Source: Meloidogyne chitwoodi
Lineage: Eukaryota > Nematoda > Chromadorea > Rhabditida > Meloidogynidae
Assembly: GCA_015183035.1 (NCBI GenBank)
Contig: JACZZP010000012.1
Span: 1,984,001-2,048,000 of the forward strand
Direction: 5' to 3'
Length of the DNA stretch: 64,000 nt
Shown in pieces: positions 45,601-56,392 of this stretch. Made by a program: the position numbers and the translations under genes. The notes beneath the pieces are model-generated. The model did no database searches, was not told where the DNA came from, and saw nothing but the letters and a program-made list of their open reading frames with translations. Position 1 is the stretch's first letter; each line of letters begins with the position of its first letter.

Positions 45601-47710
45601 AAAAGTTTAAAGAAAAGTTTTCCTATAAAAGCCCAAATTTAATGGCTAAAACCTTTCTAATCTTCTATACAATCAAAACATTTGTCGTTGATTACGACAC
45701 AATAATTATTTCTTCACAAACTCAACACCTTATTCAATCTAATGGGATTCTTGTAAGCTTTTTTTTTTATTTTTTTAATTATATCGCCTAATTTTCAGTT
45801 TGGGTTCTTTGTCGCTATCTACTTGGAATTTGGCTCTGATTTGTATTATTGTTTATTTGGCAATGTTTGTTTTTATTTTTTAAATAAATTTCAAAGAAAT
45901 TCTAAAAAATTATTAGATCCTCTATTTTGTACGCTGTCACGTTCTATCTGAAACGGAAGCGTCGTCTCGCAAAGCAAAAAGAAGATGACATTGAACAATC
46001 TAATGAAAATTCTTTTCTAGCTTCGATAAAGTCCACACGATCTTCATCATTATCTACCAAAACAGCAAAAAGTGAAATGGCTAGGACTCAACGGGATGAA
46101 AAGTCTACTAGAGATAATAGTAGTAGCAAAAGTAATGGACTTTTGCAAGTGAGGAGGCAACATCTCAGCGCTCGTTTTAGTGATGGAAAGACCCCGTTGC
46201 TGCCTGACAATGTTTTGCCTAAAGTTAAGATGTCTAAAGCGCATTACTTTGAAGAATGGAAAGACGTAAGTGTCTTTGCTTTGGTAAATTCAAGGTTTAA
46301 TTTTCTTTTTTTTTAAAAAAAGGATATAACCCAAGAATTGACAAAAAGCATTAGAGAACGGGAGCACTCTCCACCGTTAGATACTGCGGCAGGTCCATCT
46401 TCAAAAAGCATTGCTTCCACCGATGGTATTAATTTTTATAAAATATAAAGAAAACTTTAATAAATAGATTCCGAATCGACCGACACACAGACTGCTAGTG
46501 AAACGAGCTATTCTGAAGGATCAGATGTGGAAAAGAGTAGCAGTGCTGTGCCATCGTCAGAGGGAAAAGATAATGATGAGGAAACCTCAACCAATGAAGA
46601 GAAAACTTCAACAAATGGAGAGGAAACTTCAAAGGAAGAGGAGACTTCAACAAATGAGGATGAGACTTCAAAAGAAGGGGAAACTTCAAATGAAGAATCG
46701 AGTACTAAGCGAGAAGAGGAAAGCGACGAATCTTCTTCGATTGGTGAAAAATAGCAATGGACAGAGTAAATAAATATAAAATAAATAATATAGAATATAT
46801 GTATATTGTTTTTGTACGTGTGTGTATTTTTTGTTTGTAATTAAATAATTGTTGTGTAATAAATTTTGTTGATTTATATAAAAAATATAGGTTAGACGTA
46901 ACTTAAAGGAAATGTGGTCCTAAACGTTTCCCAGTTTTACCCAAAAGAAATAAAATATAAATAAAATATATATTTAATTAAAAATAACCTCCCAAAATCC
47001 AATAGCATCAGGCAAAAGAGATGTCTGAAAAAAGCAAAAATTATACAATTATTTAAAATTTACTAATTTGACTTGCATTAATGTAGAACTGCTTCTCTTG
47101 CGAAAGACTGAACAAAAATTAAATAATATTAAATTTTATTAATTTAAAAAAACTTACGGAAAAATACTCATAGGATCAAAATATAATTTTATTCGCAATG
47201 GTTGAAACTCTCGACCCAAAGTTTTATCTCGTCTAAATCTTTTCTTTCGCGCCCTTAAAGAATGATGACGAGGGAAATGTTTGGGAAGGGAATGTTTTTT
47301 TTGAGAGGAAGAAATGTGAACAACCGGAACACCAAATACTAAATCTTCTGCCTCTGGAATCTGAAAAAATACATGTGATTTAATTTCCGGAAAATACAAA
47401 TAATTCTGATTAAATTGTGTTTATAATTCTGATTTGTGTTTTTTAAATTTTCAGAATTTATTAAACTTTCCGGAAAACACAAAAAATAAAATAGTAATTT
47501 TATTTTATTTTTATTAATTATTTTTCCAACTTTGTATAAACATCCACTCATTTTAGCTTGATTGCTCTTCTCCCAATCATTTCCATGAACCATTTGAGTC
47601 AAACAAATAATAAAAAAATTGGTAGTTGAAAACCAAAAACAAATTAATAATAAAATATGTAAATTAATTCTTTTAAATTTTTTATTTAATATTTCTGAAT
47701 TTGTTAACAT
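42605..47710 (-). CDS. Leishmanolysin-like zinc metallopeptidase (invadolysin, M8)
   Basis: This is a membrane-associated zinc protease of family M8. The start at 47710 gives a hydrophobic leader ([19 protein letters not shown]) and then a Cys-containing propeptide. Exon 47154-47360 has [14 protein letters not shown]. Short exons at about 47060-47110 and 46990-47025 ([12 protein letters not shown]), 45527-45574 ([16 protein letters not shown]) and about 45317-45433 ([20 protein letters not shown]) follow. The catalytic region near 44400 reads [21 protein letters not shown], keeping HExxHxxGF. Downstream are [15 protein letters not shown] and [14 protein letters not shown], the Met-turn region and Cys framework. 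The C-terminus ends in a hydrophobic stretch ([17 protein letters not shown]) without a basic tail, as expected of a GPI-attachment signal. One intron (about 45575-46989) holds an opposite-strand gene; another holds a 432-bp MITE. Confidence 0.88.
44869..45300. mobile_element. 432-bp MITE with about 160-bp terminal inverted repeats
   Basis: Starting TGGCAATCCTTAACAATTGG, the left arm matches the inverted right arm for roughly 160 bp with only scattered differences (for example GGCATAG against GACATAG). Both arms share AGGGGTTATCGAGGTCGC and TTTTTAAAATCACAGATTTT. The loop is AT-rich and non-coding. It fills most of an intron of the metallopeptidase gene. The high arm identity suggests fairly recent movement. 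Flanks are A-rich, so the target duplication cannot be sized. Confidence 0.85.
45742..46754 (+). CDS. Single-pass membrane protein with Glu/Ser/Thr-rich tail, nested gene
   Basis: The start at 45742 reads MGFF and joins across two small introns to [20 protein letters not shown] and [19 protein letters not shown]. Together these form an N-terminal membrane segment stopped by a basic cluster, which by the positive-inside rule puts the rest in the cytosol. Exon 45917-46266 is charged and Ser-rich. Two further exons follow. The last (from about 46469) encodes a repetitive acidic tail of EETSTNE / EETSKEE-type units and ends at a TAG at 46752. No family is recognised. The whole gene lies on the opposite strand inside an intron of the leishmanolysin-like gene. 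The phase of every junction was checked by frame continuity. Confidence 0.65.
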
Positions 47711-49139
47711 TGACCGGATAATTTTCGGTCAAAAAACTAAAAATAAATAAAAATATTAATTTTTGGAAGAATTAAGGGCGAAGATTAAAAAGAAGGACAG
47801 ACACTTGAACGGAAAACCAATTTAAAAAAATAAATAAATGGGGATAGCTGTAAGCTAAAAAAAAGAAAATTAATGAGAAAAGAGGGGTGTAATAATCTAA
47901 TAGATTTTTTAAATGATTAATTAAAATACTTTTCTTTAAATGAATGGAGAGTTTTTATTAATCGGAAAATACAACATTCTTGTATTTTTTCCGTATTAAA
48001 TTAAATATACAATAAGTAATACTTTTATAAACTTTCCGGAAAATACAATTAAAAAATTGTTTATACTCATTCTGATTTGTATTTTCTTTTAATAAATTTA
48101 TATGTATTTTTAATTAATTAACTAGGGAAAAATAAATTATATAAAATTAAATTTATGTAATAAAAGTGATATGCACATGTATAAATGTATTTTCTTTTTT
48201 AATAAAAAAAGAAAATTTCCTCTTTTCCTATAAAATTGCCTTATATTTATAGGTAGTACCAGTCGCCAAGAGTCCATCAAAAGAGCAAAAGCAGTATGCT
48301 TAATTGGCTTTTTTGCATTTTTTAATAAAAATAAAATAGAGAAATTGCCTCTTTTATTTTTAAAGGTCAATTCTACATCATAAAATTTAATTAACTTTAA
48401 AAAAAAATAAAAATAATTTTTAATAAATAAAAGAAATAATTTAAATAGGTGTCAAAAGTAAAATAATTTACTTTTAATATAATTATTTTTCAAGCATTTA
48501 CGGCATTATATTTTGAAAAAAAAATTTTTTTCTCACGTTTCAAGTGCCCTAAAAAGAAAAAGCAAATCGATATGGCCTGTAGGCATAAAAGCGGCGCATT
48601 AAGGAAAAATAAAAAAATAAAAATGTAAAAATAGTATTAAAAAAGGGAAGAAAAAAGGAGATTAGTGACGGAATAAATATAAAATAAATAAATAAAATAT
48701 ATTGAAAAGGTGAAATATAAGGGTGCGAAAAAGAAAAAAAAAAGTTTTTCTTGTACTGCATAAATCGGATAGAGAGAAAGAATTAAATAAAATATTAATA
48801 CATAAATGTAAATATATTTATTTATTCTTTATATTTAAATTTATAATTTTAAAAATAAATATTATACAAGATTCAGGCACATTAATATAATTAATTAAAT
48901 ACATTATTTTAAATAAAATATATAAAAGGTAAATTTAATTAATTAATTTTTAATTACTAAAATATTTAAAAAATATATCACATTAAAAATAAAATTAAAA
49001 AAAAATATAAAAAAGAAATTAATTAAAATATTTAATAATTCCTTTTTTATATTTTTTTTAATTTTTTAAATTATGCAAAATTAAAATCTTCTATATTAAT
49101 AATTTAAAATAAAACTTTCTCTTTTCTTTTTTAATTAAA
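47711..49139. other. Intergenic AT-rich region
   Basis: This lies between the metallopeptidase start and the golgin stop. A few dispersed TTCCGGAAAATACAA words occur (about 47450-47480 and 48000-48060), matching the repeats near 38570 and 39770. Open frames at 48137-48370 and 48549-48761 are hydrophobic, low-complexity and not supported as genes. Confidence 0.55.
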
Positions 49140-52100
49140 TTAATATTCAATGTCATTTAATACAAAATTTTCCTCACATTTTTCAGCAGACATTTTCAAT
49201 GCCTTCAAAAATAATTTTTTATAAGTCCCAAAAATTAATTAAAAAAACCTGTTCTGTACACAATTTTCTCAAGTCCTCATTATCCTCTTTTAATTCTTCT
49301 ATATTTTCAAGACAGCCTCCATATAATTCTAGCAAATGATCAAAACGTTCACGTAATTGGTAAAGTTGTGCTTGAGTTGAATTTAATTCACAACTTAAAT
49401 GTTCTATTGAAGGAATATCCAACTAAAAAGAAGAAAAATAATTTGAAAAAATTAAAATAAAATTTAAAAGAAAAAAAAAGCGCTCAGATACAAATATTTA
49501 ATTTTTATCCATCAAAACAATCAGCCGAAAGATGGTGATTTTAGTCTTTTCCTCATAGCGCTAGGCTAAAACTTAGTTTATACCACTTAACCACCCAACA
49601 GCTAACCTAAGAAAGTTTAAAAATAAACCAAATAATCTGTTGAAATAATTTCATCTAAAAATTCAGTTTTTGAAAGATTTGAGGAAGAAGATGGCTTTAA
49701 AAAATTAAAAATAATAAAATAAAAATAAAAAAAACCTTTTGAAAACTTTTTAAAGTTTGTTGTTTATGTGCTAATAATTTTTGTTGTTCTTGCTTTTCAA
49801 GTTTAAATTTAGCACCAATATTTTTTGTTTTTCCTTCAAAATCAATTAACTCATCATTACAAATTATTAAATTATTTTTCTAAAAATTAAATTTAAAAAT
49901 AAGTAAAAAATAAAAATACAGGTAAAAATGTTGGAGTACTAATTTGTTCTTTCCTTAATTTTGCCAATTTTTGTTCCAATTCATTATTTTTTCGTTGTAA
50001 ATCATTAATTTCTGTCTTACGCAAAGACAAATCTGTTTCTAATTCTTCAATAGAATGTTTTATCCTTTCAATTTGTAAAACTGATTTTCGTTGTTGAGAT
50101 GAAAATTCTTCTTCAGAAAGTTTTAATTTACTTGAAAATATTAAATTAATTTTTAAAAATAATTTTATATAAAAATTCCATCCAAAAAAAAACCTTTCTA
50201 ATAGATTATATTCTTTTTTTAATTTCTCATATTCCTCTACTTTTGTTGAAAAATTTAATTTTTCGTCTTTTAAATTTTTTCCAAGCATTTCTATCATAAT
50301 TGAAGATTTTGAACTTTTCTCTGCTAATTGAGCATTTGCTTGATTTAAAGAACGATTGAGTGCTTCATTTTGACGTTCCAATGAAGTAACTTTAAAAAAT
50401 TAAATTTTATTTAAATTAAAAAAATAAAACAAACAAACTTTTCTCTTCTAATTCAGCAATAGTATTTAATAATGGAGAATTTGCTTCAAAATAAAAATTT
50501 AAAAAATTAAAATAAAATTAATTAAAAAACCTCTAGTAATTTCTAAAGCAATATTACGCTGAGAATCTTGTAAATTCTCCAATTTCTTAAAATTAAAAAA
50601 TAAAATTTAAAATTAAAAGAAAAAACCTGTTCAAGTGTTCTAATCCTTTTTATAGCTTCAATATTTTTAGTCTTTTCAACATTTAAATCTTCAATTATTC
50701 CCTTTTCACGTTCTCCTTCCATTCCTTCTTGTACAGATTTGTTTATTAATTTATTTGATAATTGTTTATTTTCTTTTAAAAGTTCCTTTAAAAATTTTAA
50801 ATAAATAATTATTTTATTTAAAATTATGGAATTGGACTCAAAGTTTATTGACCATAGTCCGACTTCGAATTTGGATAGAGAAGAAAATAATGCCCAGAAA
50901 ATCCCAAATGCTCAAAAAATTCAAAAGAAAAATCCAAGACATTGTCAGGTCCAGATTAATCCACAAAAATCCCAAAAATCTACCCCTTTTTTTAAATTAA
51001 AAATAAAAACCTCTCTTTCACGATTCCATATTTTTGCATCTTTTTCCAACCTTTTCAATTCGTCTTTAGAATTTTCAAATTGTTTAAGTGTATCCAAAAG
51101 TTGACTTTCCATTGTTAAATTTTTATTTTTTAATTTTTCCATTTCGTTATTTAAACGATTTGTGTCATTTTCTGATTTTTCCAAGTCTTCGTTTAATTGA
51201 ATTATATGTGATTCTTGTTCTTGTATTTGTTGATTTAATTCTTGAAGTTCTTCTACGGCACTATCCCTTGCAGCTGTTACAATTTCTAATTGGCTCAATT
51301 CTTGTTTTAATTTACGAATTTCTTTTGCTTGACGTCCGCTATATTCAGAAAGTTTTTTGCCTAAAAAGAGAGAATTTTTTTTAAGAAAATTCAGGAAAGG
51401 TCCCAAAATTATCTTCAAAAAAAATAACAAAGAAAACCTCATTGAATTACCTTCTCCAAGAAGATCGTTTAACTGTTTCTCAGTGTCTGCCAGTTGAGTT
51501 TTAAGTTTCGTTTCGGAAGAACTCCTTTAAAAAATTAAAATAAATAAATTAATTAAAAATTAAAACTTTTGCTTATATCTCACAATCAAATTGTCATTTG
51601 TTAATTTTAAATTGTCATTTAAACGTCCCAATTCTTCAATTCGTTGATCTTTATTTTTAATCTTTCCAAGTAAAAGAGCTATTTGTTCTGACATTTCTGA
51701 TAAAGATTGAGTGTCTAATTGAAGGTCTTTTGCTGAATATGAAGTAACCATTTTGGTGTTATCTTCTTCTTTATTTGTATTATTTATTTTTAAAATATTT
51801 TGAAAAGAACTTCCATTATTATGACTACTTGTTATTGACCTTTAAATTAATTATTTTCTTTATTTTTTAAACTATTTTACTCTTTTTTAAAGTTTTTTCT
51901 TTTTAATTTTCTTTAAAAAAATTATACCAACCAGTCATCAATTTGTCTAATAACTTCAATATCGCTAGATGCAATTGTTCCAATTTCTTCAAATCTGTCC
52001 AAAGTTTTTTCTGAAGATGTAGGGACTATACAAGTTGTGTGGCTTTCTTCATTATCCTCTACACTTTTTGAATCATCACTTTCCCCCTTTTCTATATTTA

Positions 52101-52884
52101 ATGAAACAATTTCAGGTTCTGAACTGTTTTGGGCTGTTGTATTAGAATTGTGGCCATTTTGACTACTTTCATCATCATCGGGAGAATGCTTTAAGAAAAA
52201 AAGAATAAAATGTTTTTAAAAATTAAAAAAAAATATACCGAAGAGGGAGAATAATTAAAAATGTTTGTAGGTTCATGAGCATCTCGAATTGGATTTGGCT
52301 CTGTATCTACAACAGTTTGCTAAATAATAACAGTTTTAAATTTTTTAAAATAAACCTTACATTTTCATTATCTGTTTGTTCTCTCCATTGAGAATAATGT
52401 GATAAAGGTTCGTTTAAATCAACATCCATAAAATTGATAGGTTGATTATCATTAATTTTATCATCTTTTGTTTCTTTTTGGGTAGATATTGGTTTATTTA
52501 ATTTATCAGAGTGACTGGGGTCCTAAAAAAATTAAAATAAATAAATTAAAGAGTTGAGAGCAGATCTAAAATAAATAGGTAAGCTTACAATTATAAAAAT
52601 GTTTAATAGAGAGAAGATTAATAAATGAAATTTAGAGGAAAACACCAAGAAACCCTGCTTAAAAAATTATCAAAAAAATAAACCAGAATTGCGCTTTGAT
52701 ATAAACTTGTTGAACTATCAAATAAATTATTAATATTATCTTCACGTTCAGTTTCATCATCTTCAACCTGATTTTCATTATCAGATTCATCAATATCTTC
52801 TTCAATATGTAAAGCAGAATCTATATGTTTTTGAGCTGTAATAAGTGCATTTTTTGCAAAATTTGTAAAACCACCAAAGGACAT
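49140..52884 (-). CDS. TMF1-like Golgi coiled-coil protein (golgin)
   Basis: The start at 52884 gives MSFGGFTNFAKNALITAQKH followed by IDSALHIEED. This resembles the N-terminus of TATA element modulatory factor TMF1, a Golgi tether, with its FAKQALSQAQKSIDRVLDI-type segment. Acidic, Ser-rich linkers follow (about 51900-52530). Long heptad-rich coiled coils then run over exons from 51751 down to about 49690. The last conserved block, about 49240-49420, reads LRERFDHLLELYGGCLENIE and corresponds to the family's C-terminal TMF_TATA_bd region, which binds Rab6 in animals. A short last exon ends NDIEY at a TAA at 49140. Orthology rests on the matching two ends and coiled-coil middle. The promoter is shared or adjacent with rps-4, which starts 266 bp away in the opposite direction. 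Confidence 0.78.
49520..49612 (-). repeat. Weak tRNA-like sequence in golgin intron
   Basis: On the minus strand GGGTGGTTAAGTGGTATAAA resembles an A-box, but no clear B-box follows. It sits in an intron near the 3' end of the TMF1-like gene. It is probably an old tRNA-derived insertion. Confidence 0.35.
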
Positions 52885-53150
52885 CTGAAAAAAGGATATT
52901 AAACATTTAAAATAATTTTAAAAAAATGCGTGTCAATCTTCGAGAAGAAAAATCGTTTTTACCCAAATATATAAATGACCAAATGTAAAAGTTACCAAAT
53001 TGAAATTTTTATTTCGAGAAGAAAGTTTGGTTAAGGTTACGGTATCATTTTTTACTTTTTTCTTTGTTTTATATTTATTTAATTTTTTCTTTCAATAGAT
53101 AATCTTTTTTTAAAGTTTTTGTTATTTCTAGAAAATAATTCAACATAAAA
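52885..53150. promoter_or_regulatory. Divergent promoter region between TMF1-like gene and rps-4
   Basis: The two start codons face away from each other across 266 bp, so both 5' flanks and any core promoter or trans-splice acceptors must lie here. No TATA box or spliced-leader acceptor was assigned with confidence. The stretch TTTTTTCTTTCAATAG before rps-4 is pyrimidine-rich and could be a trans-splice acceptor. Confidence 0.45.
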
Positions 53151-54233
53151 ATGGCTCGAGGACCAAAGAAACATTTGAAACGTTTGGCCGCTCCGAAGAA
53201 TTGGATGTTGGATAAATTGGGTGGTGTATTTGCTCCACGTCCAATGTGCGGACCACATAAACTTCGTGAATCACTTCCACTTATTTTGTTTCTTCGTAAT
53301 CGTCTCAAATATGCGCAATCTTATAATGAAGCCAGAATGATTTGCAAAGTTTATTTTTACTTAATTAAATTTAATTTTATCTATATTTTTAAGCAACGTC
53401 TTATTAAAGTTGATGGCAAAGTTCGTACTGAAATGCGCTTCCCTGCAGGATTTATGGGTATTTGTATATATCTTTAAGTTATTATTTTCTGTTTTATAGA
53501 TGTGATTTCTATTGAAAAAACTGGAGAAGTGTTTCGTCTTCTTTACGATGTCAAGGTTTTCTCAAATTCTAGAGAATTTGGAAGAACATTTTATTTTTAG
53601 GGACGTTTTATCACACATCGCATACAAAAGGAGGAAGGTCAATTTAAATTGTGTAAAGTAGTGAAACAGGCAATAGGTCCAAAACAAGTTCCTTATATTG
53701 TTACGCATGATGCTCGTACAATTCGTTATCCTGATCCGCACATTAAGGTTATTTTGAATTATTTTATGAAATTAACAAATTTTAAAAAGGTTGACGACAC
53801 TGTTGTGATTAACATAAACACTGGAAAGGTGAATGAATTTGTCAAATTTGATTCTGGAAATTTGTGTATGGTGACTGGAGGTCACAACATGGGACGTGTT
53901 GGTATGGTTGGACATCGTGAACGCCACCCTGGTTCTTTTGATATTGTTCACATTAAAGACAGTGCTGGACACTCTTTTGCTACACGGTTTAATTTTTTAA
54001 ATAATACTCTAGGTTAGAGAAAAATAATAATTTAACTGAGTTTTAAAGAGTGATTTTAAGGCTAATTTCGCAATAAATTTGTTTATATTTAATTCTTTAG
54101 ACTTAATAATGTCTTCATCATTGGAAGAGGTTCACTTCCGTTAATTTCTTTGCCTGCCGATAAAGGAATCAAACTTAGCATCGCAGAGGAAAGAGATAAA
54201 CGTTTGGCTCAAAAACAAAAGGCTGGACATTAA
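53151..54233 (+). CDS. rps-4: 40S ribosomal protein S4 (eS4)
   Basis: This encodes a core component of the small cytosolic ribosomal subunit. The start at 53151 gives [20 protein letters not shown], the invariant eS4 N-terminus. Exons at about 53395-53457, 53501-53554 and 53601-53747 continue with [36 protein letters not shown] and [13 protein letters not shown]. The next exon (53790-53985) has [20 protein letters not shown], the KOW-type region. The last exon begins near 54101 ([20 protein letters not shown]) and ends QKQKAGH at a TAA at 54231. The sequence is full length and highly conserved with no irregularities. A THO subunit gene follows 199 bp downstream on the same strand. Confidence 0.97.
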
Positions 54234-54432
54234 ATAATATGTAAATGAGCAAAATGGAGATATTAATAAATGAGAAAAAAATTGTCGTTTGTTACAAATA
54301 AGCTGTTTTTGTTGTTAAATGAAGTTAAAATTGTTTTTTCTTTTTTATTTTGTTCTGGTTGTTTTTACTTGACAACCTTTATATTTTATTATTTATTAAA
54401 TTTCTTATAGTATTAAACAGTATTTTTTAACA

Positions 54433-55534
54433 ATGTCAGAAGAAGCAATTATTCGTAAACTTGTTGCTGATGGAGATGGAACTGGTGATGACAGAAGGAT
54501 TTTACATCTTTTTCAATTGATTCATAATCTTGGAAAATCAAATGATCCAAAAAGGTTTTTTTCTTTATATTTTTTAGAGTTAACTAAATGACTTTCTAGT
54601 GTCGCAAACAAAATCAATATCCTCTTGGATCAGATTGAATTTTCATTTTGTAAGCAGCAGAAAATTGCTAAACTTATGGATTCTGAGAGTGCTAATTATG
54701 AACAACTTTACAAGCAAATTGGTATAATATATAATCTTAAAAATATAAACAAACTTGTATGTTTCGTTGGTGTAGTCGGTAGAGGTTTGGATTTTGATCT
54801 TTGCTTCGTGGGTTCGAGTCATTTGTGTGAGCATTTCTGCTGTTTTCTATTTTGTTTTTTTCTAAAAGTTTTGCAACAATTATAAAAATTTTATGTAGAG
54901 TCTATTAAACGTTTCAGCGATTTCTATTTACGCACCTCTTTAAATAAATTTTTAAGGTGACCTTTTAAACAAAAATCAAGAGAAAATGGAGGAAGTTAAA
55001 AAACAGTTTTCTGAAGCTAAACAACTTAGAAAAAATCAACAGGAATATGATACAGTTGCAAAGATGATAAAGGTTTTTTTAAATTAAATTTCAATATTAA
55101 ACTATAATTTTAAGGAAAAACCGAGTCGAACAGAAACAACCAAAAAATTAAAAATTCTTCAAGACGAGTTAGAAGAGGCTTATGAAAAGCAAAAAACTTT
55201 GGAACAGAAAGTATTTTTAAAATTATATTAATTTTATTTTTAAAATTTAATTTGTAGTTAATTGAAAAACGTGAAAGTATTTGTGCATTGGCTGCTCTTC
55301 TTGATGATTTAGATGAAACAAACAAAGAGACAGGTTTTTTTGTTTTGTAGAATTTTTGGGAGTTTATTTTTGTTTTGATCCTTTAGAACCTAATATTCCT
55401 TATTCATAAATTAAAAAAAATATTTTATAGCAGAGGATGTTCTAATGGCAGAAGTAGACGAAGTAAGTACAGCACCATCGCCAAAGCCTAGAACACCAAG
55501 CGGAGACAATGTTCGGAATGAACTTGAATTATAA
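54433..55534 (+). CDS. thoc-7: THO complex subunit 7 homologue
   Basis: This is a small coiled-coil subunit of the THO/TREX complex, which couples transcription to mRNA export in the nucleus. The start at 54433 reads MSEEAIIRKLVADGDGTGDD then RRILHLFQLIHNL, the family's N-terminal pattern (DGDG..GDDRR). Later exons give DQIEFSFCKQQKIAKLMDSE, a helical stretch, QLRKNQQEYDTVAKMIKEKP (family motif EYDxxAKxI), and EKRESICALAALLDDLDE. The acidic, Pro/Ser C-terminus ends at a TAA at 55532. A tRNA-like sequence lies in the third intron. The 199-bp gap after rps-4 suggests possible co-transcription as a nematode operon. Confidence 0.88.
54761..54834 (+). repeat. tRNA-like sequence in thoc-7 intron
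   Basis: CGTTGGTGTAGTCGGTAGAG (A-box-like) and GTGGGTTCGAGTC (B-box) are at normal tRNA spacing on the plus strand. The acceptor arms do not pair cleanly. It is probably a tRNA-derived element in the intron, in the same orientation as the gene. Confidence 0.55.
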
Positions 55535-55654
55535 CTTTGTTTATTTTGTTTTGATCAATTTTTAATAAAATTTTGGTATTTAGGTTGTAATTTTGTATTT
55601 AAGTTTAATAAAGTGATTTCGAGATAGCTGTTTTAGTAGATATTACAGTACGAA

Positions 55655-55743
55655 AAAGAATATCCAAATGGCACCAAAACGGCTTTATCATAATTCATAA
55701 AAGCCGTTTCAGTGCTAATAAAAAATGCCTTTTATTACTGTAT
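55655..55743. mobile_element. TACAGTA-ended hairpin MITE, copy 1
   Basis: The left end TTACAGTACGAAAAAG faces TTTTATTACTGTA. The arms also share GGCACCAAAACGGCTTT against its inverse AAAGCCGTTTCAGTGC. It is about 90 bp and non-coding. TACAGT-type ends with TA flanks suggest a Tc1/mariner relative. Confidence 0.65.
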
Positions 55744-55939
55744 TTTACTTGGATTTTGTTAATATTGTAAATAAATATCGATTTTTATGTTAGAGTGAGG
55801 TAAGGTGAACCAACATAATTATAGAAAGGAAAATTAGAGACGCATAAAAACCAACGCAAATTATACAATGGAAATTTGAGAAATAGTATTAGCAGGGATA
55901 AAAATATACTCTAACTTTTCTAAAAAGGTACTCAAAGTT

Positions 55940-56140
55940 TCAAAATCGATACAAATCAATATATCGATTTTACCAAAAACATAAATTTTCCTCTAATTCG
56001 AGATCATTCGAGACAATCAATAAAATCGATATATCGATTTTTTCAAAAATATAAATTTTCCTAATTCGAGATCATTCGAGACAATCAATAAAATCGATAT
56101 ATCGATTTTTTCAAAAATATAAATTTTCATAACATATTTT
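55940..56140. repeat. Tandem repeat, unit about 68 bp, with ATCGATATATCGAT palindrome
   Basis: Nearly three units occur. Each has AAAATCGATATATCGATTTT, then TTCAAAAATATAAATTTTCC, then TAATTCGAGATCATTCGAGA. The last two units are almost identical. The core is a perfect palindrome. Confidence 0.8.
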
Positions 56141-56203
56141 CAAGTCCAAAAATCAATATATTGATTTTATTGATTACAAAGATTGAATAACAGTTATTTT
56201 TAT

Positions 56204-56310
56204 ACAGTAAGAAGTCACTTTCTCCTTTGGTGCTGAAACAGCTTTTAAAAATTTTTGTCATTTTAGAAAGCCATTTCAGCACAAACTGAAAACACTTTTT
56301 ACTACTGTAT
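56204..56310. mobile_element. TACAGTA-ended hairpin MITE, copy 2
   Basis: ATACAGTAAGAAGT at the left faces TTTTTACTACTGTAT at the right. The inner arms GGTGCTGAAACAGCTTTT and AAAGCCATTTCAGCAC pair. It is clearly related to the copy at 55655-55743. Confidence 0.65.
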
Positions 56311-56392
56311 CAAGTGATTAGACATTAATTTTAACAATGAAATATAATTTTATTCAACAAATATATTTAAAGCCTTTATTTAACAAAATTCT

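Larger units (their letters stand above)
55535..56392. other. Intergenic region with tandem repeat and two small MITEs
   Basis: This spacer lies between the convergent thoc-7 and phenylalanyl-tRNA synthetase genes. It holds two hairpin elements with TACAGTA ends (55655-55743 and 56204-56310) flanking a 68-bp tandem repeat (55940-56140). No gene is seen. Confidence 0.65.

Noticed and set aside
45570..45741. Open frame on the plus strand upstream of the nested membrane protein gene
   Set aside because: The frame that joins correctly to the membrane segment starts at ATG 45742; the longer frame does not continue in phase.
48137..48761. Two hydrophobic open frames between the metallopeptidase and the golgin gene
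   Set aside because: Composition is Phe/Ile/Lys/Tyr-rich as expected of random AT-rich DNA, with no splice partners or family motif.
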